Below, piece after piece: positions 25,140-33,302 of a stretch of DNA of 64,000 bases (the stretch's first letter is position 1; the number at the start of each line of letters is the position of its first letter). The stretch is from Burkholderiaceae bacterium (GTDB taxonomy: Bacteria; Pseudomonadota; Gammaproteobacteria; Burkholderiales; Burkholderiaceae_B), in NCBI GenBank assembly GCA_017983955.1, contig JAGOAJ010000010.1:51981-115980 (forward strand). The letters run 5' to 3'. The position numbers were made by a program, and so were the translations under genes. The notes beneath the pieces were generated by a model that saw nothing but the letters and a program-made list of their open reading frames with translations, did no database searches and was not told the DNA's origin.

Positions 25140-26378
25140 TTAGGCAGGACGCTTCATTTTGCAGGTAGCTTCGACCGGATTGGCGGCCTCTTCACCCGTA
25201 AAGCGCTTGACGACCTCGAAACCCATATCGGTACCGTCGACTTTGTATTTCACGTCGCGAGATACTTTAGAAACCACGATAGGCAGCAATACCTGGTGGT
25301 CATCATTACGTATGATGGTCTCACCCATGGGGGTGTCAATTTTTACGTTTTCCAGATTCAACGCCAGCTTGGTCACATTCAGCTTGCCGTCCTCAGGCTG
25401 GGTTGCCTTCAGTGCTTCACCCAGCATTTGCAGGCCAAATACTGTTTGTGGCTCAATAAATGTGGGGTAATGACCAGTTTTAGCCTTGTAGTCTTCAGCG
25501 AACTGCTCGGCTTCGGGGCTGACTGCAATGTTGTAGGCATGCGAAATGTAGTGGCCTAAAGCGATGTCGCCAGCGTTGGCCAAGTTACCGACCTGATCCA
25601 GGAACACGGTACCAAAACGCACTTTCAGGCCTGCATCACGAGTGGCTTTCATCAACAGCAGCAGGTCATTGGACCAGTTGCCGGTCAAGACAGTTTCGGC
25701 GCCACTGGCTTTGATTTTGCTGACGTAAGGGGAAAAGTCCTGGACTCTATTGACGTCATGCAAGGTGCTTTCTACTACCTTGTAGTTACCAATCGAGGCG
25801 AAGTCCTGGATGGATTTCTCCATGTCCGCACCCCATGAATAGTTCTGGTTCATGGAATAGACTTTAGTGCCCAGCTCGTTGGCCTCTTGCATTGCCATGA
25901 CCAGGGTCTTGACCCGGATAGGAGCATTGGTCGTAAAGCGGAAATGGTAAAAGTGGCATTTGTCGCCAGTCAGTTCCAGCGCTTCACCACCCATATTCAG
26001 AAAGAGGACTTCCTTACCAGGGTTGCGTATATTGTATTTACGTACATCCTCGGTAATTTGGCCTGATACAGCCGACGAGGAACCCTGAATAATAATCTGG
26101 GCACCATCGGCAATAGCTGCTTTGACCTTGTCGGACGCGCCAGCGGGGCCACCCTGGTTATCGTATTCAGCCACTTCAATGGCTTCGCCATTCCAGCCGC
26201 CGGCATCATTGAGATTACCGATTTGATATTTAGCCGCGGCGCGATACATCAACCCTGTTGAAGCCTGTGGCCCCGACAAGGTTTCTACTAGCGCCACCTT
26301 AAGAGGGGCGGCTTGGGCGGAAGTTACCGCAACAAGTCCACACGCCGATAGCAGCAAGGCAAGTTTTGTCTTATTCAC
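25140..26378 (-). CDS. Periplasmic substrate-binding protein of the Liv-type importer
   Basis: 412-residue type I periplasmic binding protein. A GTG start at 26378 is chosen: GGAG lies 8 bases before it and it directly begins a signal peptide (NKTKLALLLSACGLVAV, cleavage after AQA). An ATG at 26417 would put a polar stretch in front. The mature part begins PLKVALVETLSGPQASTG and contains FLNMGGEALELTGDKCHFYH and YISHAYNIAVSP. The resemblance is to binding proteins of aromatic or aliphatic carboxylate importers, but the ligand cannot be assigned. First gene of the 16 kb minus-strand unit; its promoter region holds the paired GntR-type palindromes. Confidence 0.9.
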   Translation of the reverse strand: MNKTKLALLLSACGLVAVTSAQAAPLKVALVETLSGPQASTGLMYRAAAKYQIGNLNDAGGWNGEAIEVAEYDNQGGPAGASDKVKAAIADGAQIIIQGSSSAVSGQITEDVRKYNIRNPGKEVLFLNMGGEALELTGDKCHFYHFRFTTNAPIRVKTLVMAMQEANELGTKVYSMNQNYSWGADMEKSIQDFASIGNYKVVESTLHDVNRVQDFSPYVSKIKASGAETVLTGNWSNDLLLLMKATRDAGLKVRFGTVFLDQVGNLANAGDIALGHYISHAYNIAVSPEAEQFAEDYKAKTGHYPTFIEPQTVFGLQMLGEALKATQPEDGKLNVTKLALNLENVKIDTPMGETIIRNDDHQVLLPIVVSKVSRDVKYKVDGTDMGFEVVKRFTGEEAANPVEATCKMKRPA

Positions 26379-26442
26379 TCCAACATCTCCTAGTTTGTAA
26401 TGAGAATGTTCAACCAAGGCTGATAAGCCCTTCTATTTTTTT

Positions 26443-26480
26443 AACTTGTCTGATAACATTTTTAACTTATCAGACAAGTT
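26443..26480. promoter_or_regulatory. Paired operator-like palindromes for a FadR-type GntR regulator
   Basis: A perfect 14-base inverted repeat, AACTTGTCTGATAA (26443-26456) and TTATCAGACAAGTT (26467-26480), separated by 10 bases. Each arm also contains an imperfect palindrome of its own, TTGTC-T-GATAA, which fits the TTGTCnGACAA type of site used by FCD-domain GntR proteins. It lies between the divergent binding-protein gene (26378) and SDR gene (26619), with the FCD GntR gene right behind. Two dimer sites 24 bases apart centre to centre would allow cooperative repression of both directions (inference). The surrounding 200 bases are clearly AT-rich. Confidence 0.7.
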
Positions 26481-26618
26481 GGCAGGAAATTCTACTCAAG
26501 CAAAAAAACAGTGTCAACAAACTCTGTGGAAAACTCGGACGACAACTCAAGAAAACCAAACAAACCATTTAAAATCAACAAATTACGGACGATAGGGGTA
26601 AACCCTAGAGGGAAAGTT

Positions 26619-27356
26619 ATGATTTCATTCGCACAAAAAACCTTTCTGATTACTGGCGCTGCTGGTGGAATTGGACGCGCCACCGCCCTTAACGTCGCCA
26701 AGCATGGCGCACGTGTCGCGTTAAGCGATATCAATATGGATGCGCTGATTAAAGTACGTGATGAGCTGGCTGAGAGCGGCGCTAACATCACCTGCCACCA
26801 AACGGATGTTTCAGACCCAGACTCTTGCACGCAAACGGTAAAGGAAGTCGTAGCGCATTTCGGCCAAATAGATCACTTGGTGCACTCGGCTGGTATATAC
26901 CCAGAGGTCAAGGTCGCCGACATGACCGACGACAACTGGCGGCAGTTAATGTGTATCAACCTGGATGGGACTTTCCATATTTGTCGGGCCGTCATTCCCT
27001 ACCTTGGTCAGAATAGCTCTATCGTCAACCTTGCCTCTCTGGCAGGCAGTCGCGGCAGCTATTCGCATGCCCACTATTCAGCATCCAAAGGCGCAGTGTC
27101 CAGTTTCAGCAAAAGCCTGGCGCTGGAACTGGCTCCCAATACTCGCGTAAACATAGTGGCCCCTGGCATTATTGAAACCCCCATGACGTCCAGCCTGCTA
27201 GAACAAAAAGGTCAGTCGCTGCTAGACAGCACGCCGCTTAAGCGTTTCGGCACAGCCGACGAAGTTGCTGGGGCGATTATCTTTTTATGCTCAGACCTGG
27301 CAAGCTTTGTAAGCGGGGAAACCATACATGTAAATGGTGGCCTGTATATCGTTTAA
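26619..27356 (+). CDS. SDR family oxidoreductase
   Basis: 245-residue classical SDR: TGAAGGIGRA Rossmann motif, LSDIN (NAD-type Asp), NLASLAGS with catalytic Ser, YSASKGA with Tyr and Lys, and the C-terminus SFVSGETIHVNGG. The usual NNAG is HSAG here (HSAGIYPE), a tolerated variation. The start at 26619 is supported by AGAGGGA upstream; a frame from 26511 would overlap the operator region. Divergent from the long catabolic unit and 68 bases ahead of the GntR gene, so probably in the same regulon and an enzyme of the same pathway. Confidence 0.9.
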   Translation: MISFAQKTFLITGAAGGIGRATALNVAKHGARVALSDINMDALIKVRDELAESGANITCHQTDVSDPDSCTQTVKEVVAHFGQIDHLVHSAGIYPEVKVADMTDDNWRQLMCINLDGTFHICRAVIPYLGQNSSIVNLASLAGSRGSYSHAHYSASKGAVSSFSKSLALELAPNTRVNIVAPGIIETPMTSSLLEQKGQSLLDSTPLKRFGTADEVAGAIIFLCSDLASFVSGETIHVNGGLYIV

Positions 27357-27424
27357 ACGACGGTATCTCTGTCACAAGATTAGCAAGCTAGCCTGCTTAT
27401 GTTTAATAACGCAAAATACACATC

Positions 27425-28141
27425 ATGAATGCCCTAGATACTCTGCCTCAGACCGAGTCACTGACCGATATGGTTGCGCACTGGCTCACCCAAGAAATCA
27501 CACAAAAAAGGCTATTGCCAGGCGCCAAGCTGCCCAGCGAAAAGCAGTTGTGTGAACAGTTCTCAGTAAGCCGCTCGGTAGTGCGCGAAGCGGTGTCGCA
27601 GCTCAAATCCGAAGGCCTGGTCAGTTCCCACCAAGGCCGCGGAGTTTTCGTCAATGAGCGCGGCACACGCCAAACATTCAGGCTGCAAACCACGGCGCTA
27701 GACGACACGCAAAGCATCGCCCAAGTTATAGAGCTGTTGGTCACCATTGAAGGCGGAGCAGCACGTTATGCCGCCTTGCGACACACCCCAGAAGACCTCA
27801 AGCGTATCAAGCGTGCACTGATAGGCATGGAATATGCCATTGCCAACGAACAATTAGGCGACGAAGAGGACTTCGCTTTTCATCAGGCCATCGTTGACGC
27901 AACCCATAACCCCCACTTCATCACCCTTAACGAGTACCTGGAGCAACATGTCAGGCGACTGATCCGGCAAGCACGCAGCAATACGGCCACCTATCACCAC
28001 AACCTGGTCCAATTCGTGCAGCAAGAACACTTGGCTATAGTGCGCGCTATAGAAGATCGCGATCCAGTTGCCGCATCACAGGCTGCTGAAACCCACTTGC
28101 GCAACGCCGCCAAGCGTCTGAATACCTATATCAAAGTTTAG
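27425..28141 (+). CDS. GntR family transcriptional regulator, FadR/FCD subfamily
   Basis: 238-residue regulator. The N-terminal winged helix (residues about 15-75) has LPSEKQLCEQFSVSRSVVRE followed by the wing SHQGRGVFV. The C-terminal FCD ligand domain has the metal- or acid-binding His/Asp pattern EDFAFHQAIVDATHNPHF, QEHLAIVRAIEDRD and ETHLRNA. FCD proteins bind organic-acid effectors and usually repress adjacent catabolic genes. It lies behind the divergent SDR, and operator-like repeats matching its subfamily lie at 26443-26480. No such repeat is seen directly upstream of this gene, so it may be read through from the SDR promoter. It ends 11 bases from the convergent thiolase. Confidence 0.93.
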   Translation: MNALDTLPQTESLTDMVAHWLTQEITQKRLLPGAKLPSEKQLCEQFSVSRSVVREAVSQLKSEGLVSSHQGRGVFVNERGTRQTFRLQTTALDDTQSIAQVIELLVTIEGGAARYAALRHTPEDLKRIKRALIGMEYAIANEQLGDEEDFAFHQAIVDATHNPHFITLNEYLEQHVRRLIRQARSNTATYHHNLVQFVQQEHLAIVRAIEDRDPVAASQAAETHLRNAAKRLNTYIKV

Positions 28142-28152
28142 CCAGGAGCCAA

Positions 28153-29349
28153 TTAAACTCGCTGAAAAATACCCGCGGCGCCCATGCCCGTACCCACGCA
28201 CATCGTCACCATGCCGTAATCCAGCTTGTGACGTTGCAAGGCATGGACTACCGTCGCGGAACGTATAGCACCGGTCGCACCCAGCGGATGACCCAGGGCA
28301 ATGGCGCCGCCCATAGGGTTGACCACGGCAGGGTTCAGGCCCAGGTCGCGGATCACCGCCAGCGACTGGGCCGCGAAGGCCTCGTTCAATTCTATCCAGC
28401 CCATTTGGTCCAGGGTCAGGCCCGCCAGTTTCAGCACCTGGGGTATCGCGAACTTTGGACCTATACCCATGATTTCGGGCGGGACACCGCGCACGGCAAA
28501 AGCCACAAAGCGTGCCAGCGGGGTCAGATTGTGCTGCTTCAGCGCCCGTTCAGACATCAGTAGCAAGGCCCCTGAGCCGTCTGATGTTTGGGAACTATTT
28601 CCTGCTGTCACGCTACCCCGCGCAGCAAACACAGGACGCAACTTAGCCAAGACTTCCAGGCTGGTGTCCAGCCTAGGGCCTTCGTCCAAACTGACTGTTT
28701 GATGGCTGACCACCACCTGGCCGGTTTGCAGGTCGGGCAAACGACGGCTGATTTGTATAGGCAGAATTTCATCGGTGAATTCACCTGCCTGCTGGGCAGC
28801 CAGGGCGCGGTGGTGGGATTGCAAGGCAAAGGCGTCCTGGTCTTCGCGCGATACCTGCCATTGTTTAGCCACCTGTTCTGCCGTCAGACCCATGCCGTAG
28901 GCTATGCCCAGATTTTCATCACGCGCAAATAAAGACGGGCTGAAGCTGGTGTTGACGCCCATGATGGGAACCATACTCATGGACTCTGTGCCTGCCGCAA
29001 TCATGACATCTGCCTCGCCCACTCGGATACGGTCTGCGGCCATGGCAATGGCTGTCAAACCAGACGCGCAAAAGCGGTTGACCGTAACGCCAGCTACCGA
29101 GGTGGGTAACCCCGCCAACAAGGCCCCGATACGACCCACATTCAGTCCTTGAGGGCCTTCGGGCATGGCGCAGCCCACAATGGCGTCCTCGATCGCCGCG
29201 GGGTCCAAGCCTGGCACCTGGGCCAGCAAGCCCTGGATAACCGTAGCCAGCAGATCGTCCGGGCGCAGATGCGAAAATACACCCCGCGGCGCTTTGCCTA
29301 TGGGACTGCGCGTAGCAGCGACTATATAGGCGTCTTGCAGTGCAACCAT
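28153..29349 (-). CDS. Acetyl-CoA acyltransferase (thiolase)
   Basis: 398-residue thiolase catalysing CoA-dependent cleavage (or condensation) of 3-oxoacyl-CoA. Active-site Cys is in NRFCASGLTAIAMAA; GHPLGATG and CVGTGMGAAG carry the catalytic His and second Cys. The length and the NVGRIGALLAGLP segment fit the FadA/FadI-like degradative class. The start at 29349 (MVALQDAYIV) matches family N-termini; an upstream ATG at 29400 would overlap the neighbouring gene. It follows the multifunctional beta-oxidation gene by 13 bases on the same strand, so the two act in succession. Confidence 0.94.
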   Translation of the reverse strand: MVALQDAYIVAATRSPIGKAPRGVFSHLRPDDLLATVIQGLLAQVPGLDPAAIEDAIVGCAMPEGPQGLNVGRIGALLAGLPTSVAGVTVNRFCASGLTAIAMAADRIRVGEADVMIAAGTESMSMVPIMGVNTSFSPSLFARDENLGIAYGMGLTAEQVAKQWQVSREDQDAFALQSHHRALAAQQAGEFTDEILPIQISRRLPDLQTGQVVVSHQTVSLDEGPRLDTSLEVLAKLRPVFAARGSVTAGNSSQTSDGSGALLLMSERALKQHNLTPLARFVAFAVRGVPPEIMGIGPKFAIPQVLKLAGLTLDQMGWIELNEAFAAQSLAVIRDLGLNPAVVNPMGGAIALGHPLGATGAIRSATVVHALQRHKLDYGMVTMCVGTGMGAAGIFQRV

Positions 29350-29362
29350 GTCTGACTCCTGA

Positions 29363-31798
29363 TCAATTACGCACCGGCTTGCCCGTCTTGAGCATGCCAA
29401 TGATGCGTTCCTGGGTTTTGGGTTGCTGCAGCAAGGTGCAAAACGCCTTGCGCTCCTGGGCCTGTACCCAGCGCTCGTCCACCAGCGAACCAGGGTCCAG
29501 GTCGCCAGCGCACATCACATTCGCTACATGTTCAGCCACCAAAAAATCATATTCCGAGATGTAGCCACCTATGTGCATATTGACCAGTTGCACTTTCAAG
29601 GTGGCCAAGCCATCACGACCCGCCACTGGGAAACGCCTGGGCACGGGTGCCCGCCAGCCTGCATCCGCCAAGGTTGCGGCCTGGCGCGCCGCCACATACA
29701 GCAGTTCGTTGCGATTCATGACGATGGTGTCTGACGGCAGTAAATAGCCCATATGCTGTGCATCGAGCGCGGATGTTGATACCTGAGCACTGGCCACAGC
29801 CAGTGCAAATTTCTTCACGAAAGCCAACAATGGCGCATCTGGCGCCGCTTCGGCCTGCAATTCAGCAGCCCGCCGAGCGCAATACGTTAAACCGCCTGCG
29901 CTAGGCACCAAACCCACCCCGACCTCGACCAGACCGATATAGGTTTCAAAGTAGGCTACCCGGTGTGCACAATGCAGGGCCAGTTCGCAGCCTCCGCCCA
30001 AGGCCAGGCCGGCAACTGCCGCCACCACTGGCACACGCGCATAACGCAAGCGCATCACCATGTCCTGCATGTCCCGCACCATCGGCTCCATGGCTGCCGC
30101 GCCACCAGCAGCAAATGCTGGCATCATGGCGTTTAGGTCAGCCCCGGCCGAAAACGGATCATTGATATGGCCTATGACCAGCGCTTTATAAGAGCCTTCA
30201 GCCAAATCTACGCTGCGCATAATACCGCTTACTACCTGCGGGTTTAGAGTATGCATCTTGGTTTTAAAGGACAGTAGTAATACGTCGGACGGATGCGGCG
30301 CAGGCAAGGTCCAGCAACGTACGGCTTCGTCCTCGAATACCACCTGAGCACGCAAGGTGTCGGCCTCGCCCACCAGGCGCGGCGCACCCACCTGACGCTG
30401 ATACACCGGCAAGGCGCTGCGCCCCTGAAAACTTAGCGTGTGTGGATTCCACGACCCGAGATCTGTTTGCACCCCTTGCGCCTCCCAGACCGGACCGCTG
30501 GTCACCCAGCCAGGCAACGGTGCAGACGACAAGGTTTTACCCGACTTGATATCGTCCGCTATCCACCCAGCGACTTCGCGCCAACCCGCCGCCTGCCAGA
30601 TTTCAAACGGCCCCTGACGATGGCCAAATCCCCATATCATGGCCAGATCGATTTGACTGGCGGTATCCGCGATATCGGCCAAATGCACCGCGCTGTAATG
30701 GAAGCAATCACGCAATACCGACCACACAAACTGAGCCTGCGGGTGGGATGAAGCGCGCAAGCCACGCAAACGAGCGGCAGGATCACGTTCTGCCAATAAT
30801 GCCGTCACGCTGTCATCCACGCTGGCCTGCGCCGGGACATAGCCAAGTGTGGCCGGGTCCAAATGTAAAATCGCTTTACCCTGCTTGCGGTAGTAGCCAG
30901 CACCACTTTTTTGCCCCAACGCCCCCTGGGCGATCAAAGCGTCCAATACCGGCGGTACGGCATAATTCGCATGGAAGGGGTCACCCGCCAACTGGTCCTG
31001 CATAGTGTGTATGACCAAAGCCAGTGTATCCAGACCGACCACATCGGCCGTTCTATAGGTACCCGACTTGGCACGCCCCAGGCGCACCCCGGTTAGTTCG
31101 TCAACCAGATCGACACTAAGCCCAAAAGCCTGGGTTTGCGCAAACACCGACAAAATGCCAAAAACACCAATACGGTTAGCGATGAAGTTAGGCGTATCCC
31201 TGGCTCGCAACACACCCTTGCCCAGACGCGACACCAAAAAGGTTTCCAACGTGTCCAGCACGCCCGCGTCGGTATCTGCCGTAGGGATAAGCTCTACCAA
31301 ATGCATGTAACGGGGTGGATTAAAGAAATGCACACCACAAAAGCGGTGGCGTAAGGCGTCTGGCAAGGCCTGCGACAACTGGGTAATGGACAAGCCCGAC
31401 GTGTTACTGGCGATGATGGCGTGGGCTGCAATGGCTGGCGCCAGCTTTTCATACAGCGAGCTCTTCCAGTCCAAACGTTCGGCGATGGCCTCGATGACCA
31501 GATCGCAATCCGCCAGCAGGTGCAGATCATCGTCATAGTTAGCCGGCACAATGACATCGGCCAAGTCAGCATCGCCCAGGGGCGCAGGCTTCATTTTCTT
31601 TAACTGTGCGATAGCACGCTTAGCAATACTGTTTTTATCGCCTTGATCAGTAGGCAGATCAAACAGCACCACAGACATGCCAGCATTGATGCAATGGGCC
31701 GCAATCTGGGCTCCCATAACGCCGGCGCCGCACACCGCCACGCGATTTATACGCGGGCTGACGCCCACTGCAGAGGAAGCCGATGAAGTTATCTGCAT
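29363..31798 (-). CDS. 3-hydroxyacyl-CoA dehydrogenase / enoyl-CoA hydratase, FadN type
   Basis: 811-residue two-activity beta-oxidation enzyme. The dehydrogenase module comes first: NAD motif VAVCGAGVMGAQIAAHCINA, SNTSGLSITQLSQ and HFFNPPRYMHLVELI, then 3HCDH C-terminal helical repeats. The hydratase/isomerase module follows from about residue 500: AGADLNAMM and VAGLALGGGCELALHCAH with a catalytic Glu. This order is the reverse of FadB/FadJ and matches FadN of Bacillus and similar Burkholderiales proteins. It oxidises trans-2-enoyl-CoA to 3-oxoacyl-CoA for the thiolase just downstream. No acyl-CoA dehydrogenase or ligase is adjacent. A ribosome site, AGGGG, lies ahead of the ATG. Confidence 0.93.
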   Translation of the reverse strand: MQITSSASSAVGVSPRINRVAVCGAGVMGAQIAAHCINAGMSVVLFDLPTDQGDKNSIAKRAIAQLKKMKPAPLGDADLADVIVPANYDDDLHLLADCDLVIEAIAERLDWKSSLYEKLAPAIAAHAIIASNTSGLSITQLSQALPDALRHRFCGVHFFNPPRYMHLVELIPTADTDAGVLDTLETFLVSRLGKGVLRARDTPNFIANRIGVFGILSVFAQTQAFGLSVDLVDELTGVRLGRAKSGTYRTADVVGLDTLALVIHTMQDQLAGDPFHANYAVPPVLDALIAQGALGQKSGAGYYRKQGKAILHLDPATLGYVPAQASVDDSVTALLAERDPAARLRGLRASSHPQAQFVWSVLRDCFHYSAVHLADIADTASQIDLAMIWGFGHRQGPFEIWQAAGWREVAGWIADDIKSGKTLSSAPLPGWVTSGPVWEAQGVQTDLGSWNPHTLSFQGRSALPVYQRQVGAPRLVGEADTLRAQVVFEDEAVRCWTLPAPHPSDVLLLSFKTKMHTLNPQVVSGIMRSVDLAEGSYKALVIGHINDPFSAGADLNAMMPAFAAGGAAAMEPMVRDMQDMVMRLRYARVPVVAAVAGLALGGGCELALHCAHRVAYFETYIGLVEVGVGLVPSAGGLTYCARRAAELQAEAAPDAPLLAFVKKFALAVASAQVSTSALDAQHMGYLLPSDTIVMNRNELLYVAARQAATLADAGWRAPVPRRFPVAGRDGLATLKVQLVNMHIGGYISEYDFLVAEHVANVMCAGDLDPGSLVDERWVQAQERKAFCTLLQQPKTQERIIGMLKTGKPVRN

Positions 31799-32082
31799 CT
31801 ATTTTGCCCCTATTTGACGATGATATCGCTAACGACGCACTGTCGCTATAGCAGGTAAAAATTGCTTTTTGTATCCCACTTTCGAACGAGAGTTGTTGCA
31901 TCAATCATCGTAAATAACTTCATTGCTACCGTATCTGTTTTGCAAAATCGGTCCACCTAGCGAGACATCGGTTTGTTTTATTGCGATTTAAATTCATCAT
32001 CCATAAAATTGCTTGCAAGAAGGCCCTGTCAACAAGAGCCAATCACCGTTCAGTTCCCCATCGAACAATCTTGGAGTAGACA
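31799..32082. promoter_or_regulatory. Divergent intergenic region, fadN-type gene / binding-protein gene
   Basis: About 284 bases, AT-richer than the genes, carrying promoters for both directions by position. I find no strong palindrome and no copy of the TTGTCTGATAA site seen at 26443. The right end has TGGAG at 32072-32076, the ribosome site for the TTG-started gene. No RNA gene recognised. Confidence 0.4.
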
Positions 32083-33288
32083 TTGAAATCACTACATAAA
32101 TTCACACTGAGCATCGCTGCCGCCACCCTTGCTCTGTATAGCTATACGGCTGTAGCACAAGAACCTCCCTTTCGGATCGGTATTTCTAACGATCAGTCAG
32201 GCCCATATGCTGACCAGGGAGGCGCCGGCTCTGTGCTTGCCGCCAAAATGGCTGCCGAAGATTTCGGCGGTCAGGTACTAGGCCGCACCATAGAAATTTT
32301 AGTGGCAGACAATCAGAACAAGCCTGATATTGCAGGCCAAATTGCACGTCGTTGGTTTGATGTGGACGGCGTCAGCGCCATCGCAGATGGCGGTTCCAGC
32401 GCCGCCGGGATAGCTGCGCAGTTGGCCGCCGCAGAACGCAAAAAAGTCACTCTGATTTCTGCTGGTACCGCACCCGACTTCAGCGGCAAGCACTGCTCGC
32501 CATATGGCACACAGTGGGCTTCCAGCTCTTACTCTTTAGCAAACACTGTTGTGAAAGATCTAGTCAACAATGGCGGCAAGAAATGGTATTTCTTAACCAC
32601 TGACTTTGTCTTCGGACACGCCTTAGAAGCCGAGACCACCAAAGCCATCAAAGCCGCTGGCGGTACTGTTCTGGGCAGTGTGAAACACCCCATCAACAGC
32701 TCGGACTTTTCGTCCTACTTGCTACAGGCTCAAAGCTCAGGCGCCGATGTGGTGGCTCTGGCTGCTGGCGGCTCCGATATGATTGCCGCCGTCAAGCAGG
32801 CACAGGAATTCCAGATTCCGGGCAAGCTCGTTGCCCTGTATGTCAGCCAACCCGAAATAGATGCCATGGGTCTGGAAGCAGCCCAGGGCTTATCCTTTGC
32901 GACGCCGTTTTACTGGAATCTGAACGACACTACACGCGCCTGGTCGCTACGTTTTCAGGAAAAGCATAAAAAAATGCCTAGCATGATACATGCCAATACC
33001 TACGCAGCGGTCAGCCATTATCTGAAGGCCGTCGCTGCGGCAGGCGTAGACGATGCCGCAGCAGTTAGCGCAAAAATGCGTGAACTGCCCATAGGCCCTG
33101 ATACCTTGATACAAAACGCATCCATTTTGGCCAACGGCCGGGTGATTATGGACATGTATGTGGCACAAGCGAAAAAACCTCAAGACTCTAAGTTTGCTGG
33201 TGATTCCTTCGACATCGTTGCAACCTTGGCTGCCAAAGATGTTTATGAAGATATCAGCAAAACTGACTGTCCATTAGTCCAGCATTAA
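32083..33288 (+). CDS. Periplasmic substrate-binding protein of a Liv-type importer
   Basis: 401-residue type I periplasmic binding protein with a TTG start. TTG at 32083 is the only in-phase start that gives an intact signal peptide (KSLHKFTLSIAAATLALYSY, cleavage after AVA), and GGAG lies 6 bases ahead. The mature region begins PPFRIGISNDQSGPYADQGG and includes WYFLTTDFVFGHALE, a feature of binding proteins for aromatic or amide-like ligands. First gene of a plus-strand island with LivG, F, H and M genes further down; enzyme genes are inserted between it and the rest of the transporter. Confidence 0.92.
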   Translation: MKSLHKFTLSIAAATLALYSYTAVAQEPPFRIGISNDQSGPYADQGGAGSVLAAKMAAEDFGGQVLGRTIEILVADNQNKPDIAGQIARRWFDVDGVSAIADGGSSAAGIAAQLAAAERKKVTLISAGTAPDFSGKHCSPYGTQWASSSYSLANTVVKDLVNNGGKKWYFLTTDFVFGHALEAETTKAIKAAGGTVLGSVKHPINSSDFSSYLLQAQSSGADVVALAAGGSDMIAAVKQAQEFQIPGKLVALYVSQPEIDAMGLEAAQGLSFATPFYWNLNDTTRAWSLRFQEKHKKMPSMIHANTYAAVSHYLKAVAAAGVDDAAAVSAKMRELPIGPDTLIQNASILANGRVIMDMYVAQAKKPQDSKFAGDSFDIVATLAAKDVYEDISKTDCPLVQH

Positions 33289-33302
33289 GGAAGTTAGCAC
33301 CC

